The position numbers were made by a program, and so were the translations under genes. From positions 4,812,506 through 4,876,505 of the forward strand of contig CP070751.1 in NCBI GenBank assembly GCA_020348445.1: a DNA stretch of 64,000 bases. The letters are read 5' to 3'. The notes under the pieces are model-generated. The model saw only the letters and a program-made list of their open reading frames with translations, searched no databases and had not been told where the DNA came from. This DNA comes from Thermoplasmata archaeon (lineage in GTDB: Archaea > Thermoplasmatota > Thermoplasmata > GCA-020350865). This document shows, piece after piece, positions 1 to 7,946 of this stretch (positions are counted from its first letter, which is position 1; each line of letters opens with the position of its first letter).

Positions 1-595
1 CAAGTGTGGCTTTACTGATGTTGACCTTTTGTGATAATTGCTCACTGTTTATCTTTTTGGGATAATCGAAATATCCATATTTCTTGGCAGCAATAAGGAC
101 TTCTCGTTGTTTATCTGTTAAAACGGAAAGAATATCATGCTCCTGATATGCCGCTTTTAGGAAGTTCATGTTAACGACATTTCCCATCTTCGTTCTCATC
201 AAATCAACGAACTTTAAAATTTCTTCTTGACTGCCTATACAGCTGTAGGTATGTTTCTCTTCTGTCATTATTATTGGCGTGGTATAAATCAAATCCATAC
301 CGAATTCTTTGAAAACATCTTTGAAATCCTCTGGTTCTACGATTCTAACGAGGCAAGCATGTTTATTACCCTCTGTTTTTAATACATTTAGTATCTCGTA
401 ATGACCTATTTTGTTCAAATCCTGAATATTTAAGCCCTCTTTTAAAACACAATCGGCTAAACATAACCGTTCTCCTTCGTTAAACTCATTCTTAAGCACC
501 TCCAAAACTTCAAAAGAATGAAGTTTTTTCCATAATGGCTTGAGTAATTTTGCCCAATTTTCATTTGGTTCTATTTCCAAGATCAGCTTTCTCAT
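1..595 (-). CDS. HTH_10-family transcriptional regulator (regulator A), 3' end cut by window edge
   Basis: Reading the minus strand from the ATG at 595-593 gives an open frame to the window edge (198 codons), beginning MRKLILEIEP like five other genes here. The first ~150 residues form the family's shared sensor-like region, including the conserved YSCIG motif. From about residue 155 the canonical HTH_10 segment begins (LTDKQREVLIAAKKYGY, then PKKINSEQLSQKVNISKATL), which in bacterio-opsin-activator-type proteins binds DNA. The last ~20 residues lie outside the window. The gene faces the plus-strand genes at 705 onward across a shared promoter motif and is probably translated from a leaderless mRNA. 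Its ligand is unknown. Confidence 0.9.
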   Translation of the reverse strand, partial: MRKLILEIEPNENWAKLLKPLWKKLHSFEVLEVLKNEFNEGERLCLADCVLKEGLNIQDLNKIGHYEILNVLKTEGNKHACLVRIVEPEDFKDVFKEFGMDLIYTTPIIMTEEKHTYSCIGSQEEILKFVDLMRTKMGNVVNMNFLKAAYQEHDILSVLTDKQREVLIAAKKYGYFDYPKKINSEQLSQKVNISKATL

Positions 596-615
596 GGTTA
601 TCCGAATTAACTTCT

Positions 616-656
616 GGGTATTTAAACTACCGTACATACCAGGCTCAAATTTTAAC
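616..656. promoter_or_regulatory. Bidirectional promoter/operator motif, copy 1 (regulator A)
   Basis: The copy starts GGGTATTTAAACTACC and ends GGCTCAAATTTTAAC. On the minus strand the first part reads as a TATA box (TTTAAATA, 619-626), placed so that transcription would start at or near the ATG of regulator A (595). The first G is 21 bp from that ATG and 89 bp from the plus-strand ATG at 705. The same motif recurs eight more times between here and 21 kb. That it is an operator is inferred from conservation and spacing. Confidence 0.75.
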
Positions 657-704
657 AAATCCATTTTACATATGGATTAATTGATGAAAACGAAGGTTAG
701 AAAA

Positions 705-1175
705 ATGGTAGCAGGAACTTCGATATTAAGGACTATTTATTATAGCATTATAGGTAAGCTCAGATTTCCAAAGAAATACATTGGAAAAACTGTTCGAATG
801 GAGGACGGATCAAACTATAAGATCTTCAGGCATATGAAGGCCAAACGAAAAAAGAAACTATCTACCGGAGCAATTTTTATTGTGCGTTTCAAGTTTAAGA
901 AATCTGATCATAAATCAAATATGAGAAAATCAAAAATTCCAATACCAATGATCGCTGGCTTTCCTGGTTTTAGGGAAAAATTATGGATGATCGATTATGG
1001 GACAGATTATTGGCAAGGGATGTATCAATTTGATAATACCTCAGAAATTGAAGATTACAAAAAATCTTTTGTGCTTGGTCTTATGAATAAGCGGGCTGTT
1101 AGAAGTACAATATCATATAGAACAATACCATATCTCAATCTTGAAGGTTTTTTGAATGGCATAATGACTGATTAA
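705..1175 (+). CDS. Conserved protein of unknown function, possibly YdhR/ABM-like fold
   Basis: This soluble basic protein has about 156 residues and no membrane segment. Recognisable stretches are LRFPKKYIGK near the N-terminus, a central IPIPMIAGFPGFREKLWM block and a WQGMYQFD block followed by EDYKKSFVLGLMNKRAV. The alternation of a hydrophobic strand, a substrate-mimic-like FPGF loop and a final helix resembles small YdhR/antibiotic-monooxygenase-type dimers; that is a fold guess without catalytic residues to confirm it. Starts at TTG 681 or ATG 684 are possible. ATG 705 is preferred because the leader aligns with that of the gene at 4792, with AAGGTTAG in place of AAGGTGAG. It is the first plus-strand gene after operator copy 1. 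Confidence 0.6.
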   Translation: MVAGTSILRTIYYSIIGKLRFPKKYIGKTVRMEDGSNYKIFRHMKAKRKKKLSTGAIFIVRFKFKKSDHKSNMRKSKIPIPMIAGFPGFREKLWMIDYGTDYWQGMYQFDNTSEIEDYKKSFVLGLMNKRAVRSTISYRTIPYLNLEGFLNGIMTD

Positions 1176-1239
1176 TTATTATGATAAATATAAAAGACAA
1201 ATGTGGATGAAATAAAAAATACAAAAAATGGTGATAAAT

Positions 1240-1980
1240 ATGGTTGAAAATAATATAGTTAAACAAACTAGAAAAGTTGAAGAACTTGAACAATTTGGCA
1301 AAACTCTCACAGGTCTTCCAAAAGAGACACTGAAGAAGCAAAAAGCTATTGTGATGCGCGAAATCCGAACGAAATATGGATTATTGGGCATACTACCTTT
1401 TTTTATCAAAGTTTCGCAGGAACAAAGAGCGTTAAAAAGGAAATATCCAGAAGCCTACCAGAAGGCGCTTCAATTGAGTGAAGATACAGCTAAGGAAATC
1501 ACTATGTTGATTGGAATGTTCAATGTTATTGCTAAAAAAGAAGGGAAAGAGAATGCATATGAGTTTGTAAAGAGTATCTTCCAAAAGGTTGCGGTTCACA
1601 GCATGCCAGCCCTTTACCAATTTAACGACCTTGTAAAATGTGAGGGCGACACTTTTGAAAACTTCATAAAATTCAACACTGCTTGGTTTAAAGCAATGAA
1701 TGAAGCGGGTACTTGGATAGTTGATGAACTTAAAGAAGAAAAAGACGAGCAGACAATAATAATAACGGAATGTGCAAACTGCGAACTCGGTAATGCTTTT
1801 AATTGTCCTGAAATAGCAAAACTTGGCTGTGATCACGATTTAGCCGGATTTCCTGTAATTCTTGATAAGGTTAATGCAGAATTCAGAAGGCCCCATACAA
1901 TTGCGAAGGGAGATGAGTACTGTGACTTTCATTTCTATCGAAAAGGTACAGCACCAGATACAGAACATTTAAATAAATAA
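1240..1980 (+). CDS. L-2-amino-thiazoline-4-carboxylic acid hydrolase-like protein
   Basis: About 246 residues, matching the ATC_hydrolase family (PF14196), whose founding bacterial enzyme acts in the conversion of aminothiazoline carboxylate to cysteine. Family signatures seen are the helical core GMFNVIAKKEGKENAYEFVK, then SMPALYQ, and a C-terminal cysteine-rich stretch ECANCELGNAFNCPEIAKLG followed by CDHDLAGFP and EYCDFHFYRKG. Archaeal homologues are common and their real substrate is usually unknown, so the name is a family label. The start at ATG 1240 is chosen over ATG 1228 because GGTGA lies just upstream of 1240. It is followed by other cysteine-rich proteins in the same direction. 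Confidence 0.8.
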   Translation: MVENNIVKQTRKVEELEQFGKTLTGLPKETLKKQKAIVMREIRTKYGLLGILPFFIKVSQEQRALKRKYPEAYQKALQLSEDTAKEITMLIGMFNVIAKKEGKENAYEFVKSIFQKVAVHSMPALYQFNDLVKCEGDTFENFIKFNTAWFKAMNEAGTWIVDELKEEKDEQTIIITECANCELGNAFNCPEIAKLGCDHDLAGFPVILDKVNAEFRRPHTIAKGDEYCDFHFYRKGTAPDTEHLNK

Positions 1981-2001
1981 TATCAAAAAAAGGTGAATAA
2001 A

Positions 2002-2106
2002 ATGAATTCTGATATAAAAAGAAAATTAACCGCTCCGTGCGGATTGGACTGTTTCAATTGCGAAATTTATGGGAAAGCATCTGGGTATTTAAACTACCTG
2101 ATATAA
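2002..2106 (+). pseudogene. Truncated DUF3795-type zinc-binding gene (N-terminal fragment)
   Basis: A good ribosome binding site (AGGTGA) precedes ATG 2002. The encoded text contains KLTAPCGLDCFNCEIYGKAS, which aligns with KLTAPCGLPCFECIVYLAG of the intact DUF3795 protein at 2978-3532. After about 27 codons the homology stops exactly where operator copy 2 begins (CTGGGTATTTAAAC), and the frame closes at 2106. The fragment keeps the first three cysteines only. It looks like a gene cut by the recombination or insertion that placed the operator here. Confidence 0.75.
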
Positions 2107-2120
2107 CTGGCTCAAATTTT
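2083..2120. promoter_or_regulatory. Promoter/operator motif, copy 2 (no divergent regulator)
   Basis: The copy starts GGGTATTTAAACTACC, has TGATATAACT in the middle and ends GGCTCAAATTTT. It is closest to copy 1, sharing the TTTAAACTACC half. No HTH_10 gene lies to its left; instead it is fused to the broken DUF3795 gene. The first plus-strand ATG with a GGTGA site is 95 bp downstream (2178). Confidence 0.7.
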
Positions 2121-2177
2121 TCATACTTTTTAGTGCATATCATGTTTTAGAAATCAAATCGTAAATAGGTGATAAAC

Positions 2178-2246
2178 ATGACGGTGCTCTGTGTGAAACA
2201 TGTCAGGTCACACATTGACAATATGAAAAATAAGGAGGCAAAATAA
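2178..2246 (+). CDS. Possible 22-residue peptide or gene remnant
   Basis: ATG 2178 follows AGGTGATAAAC, and the frame of 22 codons ends directly against the next ATG (2247). The leader repeats the sequence before the DUF3795 gene at 2978 (AATCGTAAATAG followed by TGATAAA). In another frame the DNA reads GALCETCQVTH followed by a stop, a cysteine pattern resembling the end of a zinc-binding protein. It may therefore be a decayed duplicate rather than a working peptide. Confidence 0.3.
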   Translation: MTVLCVKHVRSHIDNMKNKEAK

Positions 2247-2396
2247 ATGAGTGATGAAAATAGGAATCCCAATTGGGAAAATCCAAATAGTGTCCTGGAA
2301 ATTGAGAGCAGCTGGATAAGGTTCCAGAGATCCGGAAGAGGCGATCCGATTCCGAGAATGATGAGGCAAAAAAGGAGTTCTAAAAGAATCCGATAA
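2247..2396 (+). CDS. Small hypothetical protein (49 residues)
   Basis: ATG 2247 is preceded at good spacing by AAGGAGG (2232-2238). The product is very hydrophilic: an acidic N-terminal half rich in Asn and Glu (MSDENRNPNWENPNSV) and a strongly basic tail (RMMRQKRSSKRIR). No known family was recognised. The stop overlaps the upstream-most ATG of the DGC gene, suggesting one transcript driven from operator copy 2. Confidence 0.5.
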   Translation: MSDENRNPNWENPNSVLEIESSWIRFQRSGRGDPIPRMMRQKRSSKRIR

Positions 2397-2417
2397 ATGA
2401 TAAAAGAGGTGAATAAA

Positions 2418-2945
2418 ATGGAAGATAAAATCAAGAATGGAAAACTTTCCCTTGAGGTCACAACCACAGAAAACAGATGTCCAATAGGGGAAAAAGTGGG
2501 AAGTGGAAATGAAACTGAGGGTAAGATCCCGGTTATCTCATGCGAAGGAGGCTGTATCAGGGGCGAAATCGCGCGCCTTGCAGCCAACGCGGTGGCAAAG
2601 GAGGAGCCCTACAGACGCGGTTGCCATGGAGAGTTTCTAACCGTCCCCCACTCGAAAATCGCCCAGTGGATGAATAATTCGGAAAAGATAGTGCTCATTG
2701 ATGGATGTTTCCTTCGATGCCATGGCAGGATCTTGGAGAACATGATAGGGAAGGAGAGACTGGTTCAATTCGATGCCCTTTCCCACTACAAGAAATATAC
2801 CGATAAGTTCGATATCCATGAAGTACCAGAAGAAGAGCGGATTCAGGTGGCTGAGGATGTGGCTGACTGGATACTTGAAACTTTGAGCGGGAGAGAAATT
2901 GAAGACGGTCATACGTCAACCTTTCGAATGAATACCATACCTTGA
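2418..2945 (+). CDS. Putative zinc-binding DGC-domain protein
   Basis: About 175 residues, of the DGC family (PF08859), named for a conserved Asp-Gly-Cys. The landmarks are present: CEGGCIRGEIARLAAN near residue 45, a CHGEF segment, and LIDGCFLRCHGRILEN carrying the DGC triad. Four or more cysteines in these blocks are the likely metal site. Function in the family is unknown. ATG 2418 is chosen because GAGGTGA stands just before it; ATG 2397 lacks a site and overlaps the previous gene's stop. It is cytoplasmic and lies between two DUF3795 copies, one broken and one intact. Confidence 0.8.
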   Translation: MEDKIKNGKLSLEVTTTENRCPIGEKVGSGNETEGKIPVISCEGGCIRGEIARLAANAVAKEEPYRRGCHGEFLTVPHSKIAQWMNNSEKIVLIDGCFLRCHGRILENMIGKERLVQFDALSHYKKYTDKFDIHEVPEEERIQVAEDVADWILETLSGREIEDGHTSTFRMNTIP

Positions 2946-2977
2946 ATTAGAAACCAAATCGTAAATAGATGATAAAT

Positions 2978-3532
2978 ATGGAAGAAAAAGATATGGATAT
3001 AAAAACAATAGAGAATAATAACGCTCCTCGCGATTCTGGGAACGGATCTGAATCAAAGACAGAAATATTGAATATGGTTCGAGAATATGGAAAAAAGGCT
3101 CGGGCTAAGGTATGGGAACAATCAATTGATTTCGAGAAACTTACGGCTCCGTGCGGGTTGCCCTGCTTTGAATGTATTGTATACCTTGCGGGCTATAGCG
3201 ATGAATTGAAAAAACTGGTTGCGACAGTGTTGCAGATACCTGAAGAGAATTGTGTCTGCCAAGGTTGCCGTGCAGAAAAAGGCATGTGCGGCCCTCTTCC
3301 GGTCAGCTGCCACGTCTATCCATGCGCTCAGGAAAAAAAAGTCCTTACATGTGGCGACTGTGAAGATTTTCCCTGCGACTATCTTCATCCCTATGCGGAC
3401 CAAGCCTTAAAGCCGCACAATACCAAGGTTTTCAACCTATGCCTGATCAAGAAAATGGGGCTAAAAAAATGGGCCGAAGAAAAAGCCGAGAAAGTAATAG
3501 ATACCTATCATTACGAGAAGTGGAGACTCTAA
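2978..3532 (+). CDS. DUF3795 cysteine-rich protein
   Basis: About 184 residues. After a polar N-terminal extension of ~50 residues comes the DUF3795 core (PF12675): LTAPCGLPCFECIVYLAG, then CVCQGCRAEKGMCG, SCHVYPCAQEKKVLTCGDC and FPCDYLHPY. More than ten cysteines suggest bound zinc or an iron-sulfur centre, though no function is established. The C-terminus is a helical KKMGLKKWAEEKAEK segment. ATG 2978 follows AGATGA; the in-frame ATG 2969 has no site. It is co-directional with the DGC gene 32 bp upstream and probably in the same transcript. Confidence 0.8.
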   Translation: MEEKDMDIKTIENNNAPRDSGNGSESKTEILNMVREYGKKARAKVWEQSIDFEKLTAPCGLPCFECIVYLAGYSDELKKLVATVLQIPEENCVCQGCRAEKGMCGPLPVSCHVYPCAQEKKVLTCGDCEDFPCDYLHPYADQALKPHNTKVFNLCLIKKMGLKKWAEEKAEKVIDTYHYEKWRL

Positions 3533-3629
3533 AAGCAATTAAATAACGGGGGAAAAAAAGAAAAATGATTCAATAATCATATCTGACAATATGGCACTAT
3601 ACAATTAATTAAGATAAGGGATTGATAAT

Positions 3630-4010
3630 ATGGAAGAAGAAAACGTTACTTGTGATAACTGCGGAGATTTAGTACGCAAAGAGTGGACCTTTGAAGACAA
3701 TAATGGTATAATCTGCGAAGATTGCTACATAGACAGAAAGCATACGATAAAAATTTGTGATCCATTAGCGGTTAATTCAGCAAAGAGATTTCGCGAACTT
3801 ACTGGGCAAAAAGGAACAGATGGTTTATCAGACCTTCAGAAACAAATATATGATCTTGTTCAATCGAAAGGAAAAGTGGAGCCTGATGAGCTCATCCAGA
3901 CCTTTAATCTATCAACCAAACAATTAGAGAATCAAATTGCAATATTAAGACATTGTGAACTTATAAAAGGAAAAAAAATGGACGGTGAGATATTCTTAGT
4001 GCCATTTTAG
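3630..4010 (+). CDS. Zinc-ribbon plus winged-helix small protein
   Basis: The product has 126 residues. Residues 1-32 hold two CxxC pairs (CDNCG and CEDCY), typical of a zinc ribbon. Residues ~68-126 (SDLQKQIYDLVQSKGKVEPD, then STKQLENQIAILRHCELIKG) fit a winged helix with a closing beta wing (GEIFLVPF). It is probably a DNA-binding or transcription-associated factor, with no target known. It ends 22 bp from the stop of convergent regulator B. Confidence 0.65.
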   Translation: MEEENVTCDNCGDLVRKEWTFEDNNGIICEDCYIDRKHTIKICDPLAVNSAKRFRELTGQKGTDGLSDLQKQIYDLVQSKGKVEPDELIQTFNLSTKQLENQIAILRHCELIKGKKMDGEIFLVPF

Positions 4011-4031
4011 ATTGTTTGGTAATCATCTTGA

Positions 4032-4682
4032 TCAATACCCTGCCAATATATTTGCCAACAGGCGCTCTTCAGCTTTTCTCAGATGCTCGAGCAATGTGGC
4101 CTTCGAGATACCCACCTTGTTGGAGAGATCCTCGCTTGATATCTTCTTCGGTAAGTCATAGTATCCATTCTTTTTTGCAGCAATAAGGACTTCTCTTTGT
4201 TTGTCGGTTAAAACCGAAAGAATATCATGAGGCTGATATACTGCTTTCTGAAAGTGCATATTAACAACCTTACCGTATTTTTTGATTTTCTCAACAAATT
4301 TCATTAAATTTTCTTGATCACCAATACAACTGTAGATGCGTTTATCTTCTGCTACTGAAGAGGGTGTGGTCCAGATAAGATTTAATTTGAACTCAGTTAA
4401 CATTTGAGTGAACTCTTTTGGTACTTGGATCTTTACGACACATGTATGTTTCCTATTCTCGGATTTCAGAACACTCAGTATTTCCACATTATCTGGGATT
4501 TTTGCCTCGTGAATTGGTATGTTTCTTTTTGTATGACATTCCATTAAACCTATTTTTACGCCCTCTTCATAATCAATTCTCATCATCTCCAAGAGCTCGA
4601 AACGATGAAAGTTTTCAAATATGGGGCTCAGTAATTTTGCCCAATTCTCATTCGGTTCAATTTCAAGGATCAGCTTTCTCAT
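4032..4682 (-). CDS. HTH_10-family transcriptional regulator (regulator B)
   Basis: The product has 216 residues. The N-terminal region runs to about residue 155 and includes LLEMMRIDYEEGVKIGLMEC and YSCIGDQENL. The HTH_10 domain follows (LTDKQREVLIAAKKNGYYDL, then KISSEDLSNKVGISKATLLE). Compared with its paralogues it has SS for NS and GIS for NIS in the recognition region. Operator copy 3 lies 21 bp before its ATG, so its mRNA is probably leaderless and the gene may regulate itself. The divergent transcript begins with the small gene at 4792. Confidence 0.92.
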   Translation of the reverse strand: MRKLILEIEPNENWAKLLSPIFENFHRFELLEMMRIDYEEGVKIGLMECHTKRNIPIHEAKIPDNVEILSVLKSENRKHTCVVKIQVPKEFTQMLTEFKLNLIWTTPSSVAEDKRIYSCIGDQENLMKFVEKIKKYGKVVNMHFQKAVYQPHDILSVLTDKQREVLIAAKKNGYYDLPKKISSEDLSNKVGISKATLLEHLRKAEERLLANILAGY

Positions 4683-4702
4683 GATAATCTGAATAAGTTT
4701 AT

Positions 4703-4740
4703 GAGTATTTAAACTGCCCTATATAATCGGCTCAAGCCTT
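4703..4740. promoter_or_regulatory. Bidirectional promoter/operator motif, copy 3 (regulator B)
   Basis: The copy reads GAGTATTTAAACTGCCC, ATATAATCGG, CTCAAGCCTT. The minus-strand TATA box lies 21 bp from the ATG of regulator B, and the plus-strand gene starts 89 bp from the motif's first base, the same distance as in copy 1. The centre CTGCCCTATATAA is shared only with copy 5. Confidence 0.75.
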
Positions 4741-4791
4741 AACAAAAACGGAGGACATATACTATAATTGAAGGAAAAGAAGGTGAGAAAA

Positions 4792-5034
4792 ATGACAACA
4801 TGGTTGAGAACACAAAAAAGTGTTGAAAATATTCTCTATGTTCTAGATTTTGAACCTTTCGTAGTAAATTATGGAAAACGATGTATGATTAATGCTTCTG
4901 AAGCTCGATTATCTGGTTTACAAAACTTTTTGTTGAAATCCGTAACGATTAGATATAACAACAGAAGCAAGAAAGGTGTTAATTTATCATTAAATTCACC
5001 GTCAATATCAGATAAAGTTGAAAGGACGGGATAA
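4792..5034 (+). CDS. Small hypothetical protein (80 residues)
   Basis: ATG 4792 follows AAGGTGAGAAAA at good spacing. The product is soluble and mildly basic, without cysteine clusters apart from one Cys in GKRCMINASE, and no family was recognised. The upstream leader aligns base for base with the leader of the gene at 705 although the proteins differ, so the leader travels with the operator rather than with the coding sequence. It is the first gene of a run leading into the kinase-like operon. Confidence 0.5.
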   Translation: MTTWLRTQKSVENILYVLDFEPFVVNYGKRCMINASEARLSGLQNFLLKSVTIRYNNRSKKGVNLSLNSPSISDKVERTG

Positions 5035-5038
5035 AATA

Positions 5039-5179
5039 ATGGTTAAGGGCAGAAGTATTTGGAAAAGAAGGAAAAGGTGGGGTAAAATTTGGTATTTGTT
5101 TAAGGAAATGAGCGAATGGTATGGACTGGATTGTTATTATCCATGGGAGAGGAAGAGGCTAAGTGAATCCCTATTCTGA
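5039..5179 (+). CDS. Small basic tryptophan-rich peptide (46 residues)
   Basis: The ATG lies 5 bp after the stop of the previous gene. The peptide is strongly basic and aromatic: GRSIWKRRKRWGKIWYLFKE near the N-terminus, then WYGLDCYYPWERKRL. Such a composition suits a peptide that binds membrane or nucleic acid, but no family was recognised. No clear ribosome binding site is visible, so translation would depend on coupling to the gene before it. The downstream gene's AAGGAGG begins right after its stop. Confidence 0.4.
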   Translation: MVKGRSIWKRRKRWGKIWYLFKEMSEWYGLDCYYPWERKRLSESLF

Positions 5180-5195
5180 TAAGGAGGCAGTGAAA

Positions 5196-7103
5196 ATGAA
5201 AGAGATTCGTATTGGAAAAAATGTCAAGGATATTGATTTCAAATCACTAGAAATTGAGGATATTGGACCTGATCCAAATTTCCTTTTTCGCCCTCCTCAA
5301 TACTTTAATTCGAAATGGATATCAGAGAGAATTGATTATAAATTTAAGAGGATTGCTTATCTTGGAAATGGTCACTCGAGCAAGGTATATAAACTTCAGA
5401 ACACAAAAACAGGAGCTCTTTATGCTGAAAAAGTGAGAATTAGCAGTCAACTTGCAAAATCCGTTTATTCCATCTCCTTTCAGGCCCCGACTCCTGACAG
5501 GAATGAAGATGCTGTGAAGGCAGCCGTCTTAACAAGGAATTTACTTGCCATCCTCACCAAAAAATGGCGTGAAAGGGACGGGAGAATCCCATGTGTTGCT
5601 GATGCATTGGGATATAGATGGGATAATGAGGAAAAAACATACTCTATTATTACAGAATTTATTGATGGCCGAGGTCCTAAACCTCTTACAGATGAGATTT
5701 TCCAACTGACTAATCGTATGGACCTCCTTCAACCCTATCTTTTAGAAGCTGGACTTTATGGACCAGCATGGCAGATCGATAAGAGTAACATGACCTCAAC
5801 TGCAAATTTCAGATACAGTGAGGAGGAGGGGATATGGTATTGGATAGACTCTGAACCGGGCATGGTAGCATTAAAGCTTGGCCCTAAGAAAAAATATATC
5901 TCTGAGGCTAAGAAAGCCGGATTTATACCGCTATTTGCCGATATAGATTTTCTCAGATTGAGAGAATATGTAAAAAAGGAGAGGATAACAGGTGTGGACA
6001 ACATAATTGATTTGCTTGAACAAAGCATGAATGAATGGAAGCAAAGCGAGATAGCCATTTATAGAAATAGAAATATCCATTCGAAAAAAGTAAAGAAATG
6101 GTATATTCGGAACTGGCGATATGAGAGAAAGTTATCTAAAAGAACAGAAAATATGTTAATTAAAAACAACCTTGCGTTTCTTTTATATCTTATATTTGGT
6201 AGACTCGCTAGTTTTAGTCTCAATTCCGAATACAGAGTGAAAAGGATTGAAGATTTCTTTAGAAAATTGGAGAATGAGGATGTTATACCCAAAGGGTATC
6301 GAAAACACTTTGTTTTAAATTACTTTCTTAAAAAGCTCTGTCCAAAAACCATTCATCATTATTTGGTGAATAGATCATTTCGACGTTATATTAATAAGGG
6401 AATTATAAATCGAAATCACAGAATCCATATCGCAAAAGACTACATTGACAATGGAATTGGGGAATGGGAGAAATCAAAAAGGCTCACAAAGAATGAGGCT
6501 AAAGCAATAAGAAAAGAAATTGATGATCAAGTAACAATGGATGTTTATCTGACAGGATTCAGCGTCCATCTGTTATTTAAAGGTTTGACTGTTGTAGGAG
6601 ACCTCTTAGCAATAATTAACATTCTAGGGACATCTGGACTTAAATTTCTCGAACCCCTGACATTAGAATTCCTTCTAATTGATGGCTTGCCGTGGCCATT
6701 AAATGCCATTGGTCCATTATTAATCGGTCCGATTCTACGGATTAGTTATGTATTGTATAGTAAAATACGATGCATTATAGAAGGAAGAAAGGTACCACAC
6801 TCAATTGCAGCTATATTCTCCTTCGGTAAGTTTGGGATAGGGACCATGGCCTTTCCTGCTCAAATGATGTTTTCTGAAAACAAATTCACCATGGAATATC
6901 TACTCTCAAAAATGGGAAAGAAGATCCCCATATTTGGAGGGACCGATAGTCGAATCGAACATTGGTTTATACGAGGGGCAAATATGAAAAACTCCATTGT
7001 ATCCTTCAAAATCAAGATCTCGAATTCAGTTAAATTTGGTCCTTTCAGAAGACCTCCTGTACCGGTGAAGGATGATCAAAAACCAATAGAAGTTAGGGCG
7101 TGA
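5196..7103 (+). CDS. Protein-kinase-like protein with hydrophobic C-terminal region
   Basis: About 635 residues. Residues 53-80 look like the N-lobe of a protein kinase: a glycine-rich loop LGNGHSSKVYK, then a beta strand with a lysine (LYAEKV) in the place of the ATP-anchoring Lys. A hinge-like strand follows (YSIITEFIDG, ~155), and WIDSEPGMVAL (~218) sits where the metal-binding DFG motif would be. A canonical HRD catalytic loop was not found, so activity is uncertain. A basic, helical middle part is followed by hydrophobic stretches at about 455-560. ATG 5196 is chosen for AAGGAGG at 5181-5187. It overlaps or abuts the next membrane gene, and a PAP2 gene follows, so a membrane-lipid or envelope role is plausible. 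Confidence 0.6.
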   Translation: MKEIRIGKNVKDIDFKSLEIEDIGPDPNFLFRPPQYFNSKWISERIDYKFKRIAYLGNGHSSKVYKLQNTKTGALYAEKVRISSQLAKSVYSISFQAPTPDRNEDAVKAAVLTRNLLAILTKKWRERDGRIPCVADALGYRWDNEEKTYSIITEFIDGRGPKPLTDEIFQLTNRMDLLQPYLLEAGLYGPAWQIDKSNMTSTANFRYSEEEGIWYWIDSEPGMVALKLGPKKKYISEAKKAGFIPLFADIDFLRLREYVKKERITGVDNIIDLLEQSMNEWKQSEIAIYRNRNIHSKKVKKWYIRNWRYERKLSKRTENMLIKNNLAFLLYLIFGRLASFSLNSEYRVKRIEDFFRKLENEDVIPKGYRKHFVLNYFLKKLCPKTIHHYLVNRSFRRYINKGIINRNHRIHIAKDYIDNGIGEWEKSKRLTKNEAKAIRKEIDDQVTMDVYLTGFSVHLLFKGLTVVGDLLAIINILGTSGLKFLEPLTLEFLLIDGLPWPLNAIGPLLIGPILRISYVLYSKIRCIIEGRKVPHSIAAIFSFGKFGIGTMAFPAQMMFSENKFTMEYLLSKMGKKIPIFGGTDSRIEHWFIRGANMKNSIVSFKIKISNSVKFGPFRRPPVPVKDDQKPIEVRA

Positions 7104-7108
7104 ATATA

Positions 7109-7939
7109 ATGAATTGGCCAAAATGGGAGCAAACTGGACTTTTACGAAAGATTATTGCCGTTTTCATATATCTTGTTGTTTTTCTTTATGTATTGATTTT
7201 TCGTGTCTTTGTTAATATCGTGGGTTCCGGCGAACCAGAATTCTTCCCCATTGAAATATTGACAACAGCCTGTATTCTCGCAGCTATTGTTTTTATTTAC
7301 ATGATATACAAAAAAGATGTACTCAGAATCGGAAAAAGTAATACTTTATATCCAATTTTGCTAGTAATATTTTTTTCATATTATCTTGCAGAAAACAACT
7401 GGCTTTTGGGAAGGGATCATTTGGTGGGAGTAATAATATTGGGGGCAATCATAGGATCGGTTTTTATTGTTACTTTATTAAAGATTTGCAAGGTTAATTT
7501 AGAAGCGGGTGTAATCTTTGGTCTGGCCATCTTATTCTTGACTTTTGGTACGCTTGTTGATGCCTCAGCGGATGGATATATCCCGGTTGACTTTGGAATA
7601 AATCGTGCAGGACTTATTGAGGAGGTTTTGGAGCTTTATGCAAGTATGTTCATTTTGCATTCCCTAATCTTGTTACACTATTTTTCAAATCCACGAGATT
7701 ATCTCAATTGCAAAAAAAGGCGCACCTTGGCTGAAGTTTTTATGGGTGCATCGATCCTAAGTTATGGCAACAGTCTTCTTCTATATAATCGGGGAGAACC
7801 GGTGCCTATATCAAGAACATTGACCGGATTATTTATAATCGTACTTACATTGTCTATATTCTATCTCTATTTTATTAGGAAAAAGTCTTTGCAAAATTCA
7901 GATGATATCGATGAAAAAAGCTATGCTTTTTTGGGATGA
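7109..7939 (+). CDS. Polytopic membrane protein of unknown function
   Basis: About 276 residues with roughly eight hydrophobic helices, for example IIAVFIYLVVFLYVLIFRV near the N-terminus and LTGLFIIVLTLSIFYLYFI near the end, and a short basic tail. No family was recognised. GTG 7100 would overlap the kinase-like stop as GTGA; ATG 7109 is the more usual choice, and the two differ by three codons. It sits between the kinase-like and PAP2 genes with almost no spacing, so all three are likely one operon. Confidence 0.65.
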   Translation: MNWPKWEQTGLLRKIIAVFIYLVVFLYVLIFRVFVNIVGSGEPEFFPIEILTTACILAAIVFIYMIYKKDVLRIGKSNTLYPILLVIFFSYYLAENNWLLGRDHLVGVIILGAIIGSVFIVTLLKICKVNLEAGVIFGLAILFLTFGTLVDASADGYIPVDFGINRAGLIEEVLELYASMFILHSLILLHYFSNPRDYLNCKKRRTLAEVFMGASILSYGNSLLLYNRGEPVPISRTLTGLFIIVLTLSIFYLYFIRKKSLQNSDDIDEKSYAFLG

Positions 7940-7946
7940 GGACTAC

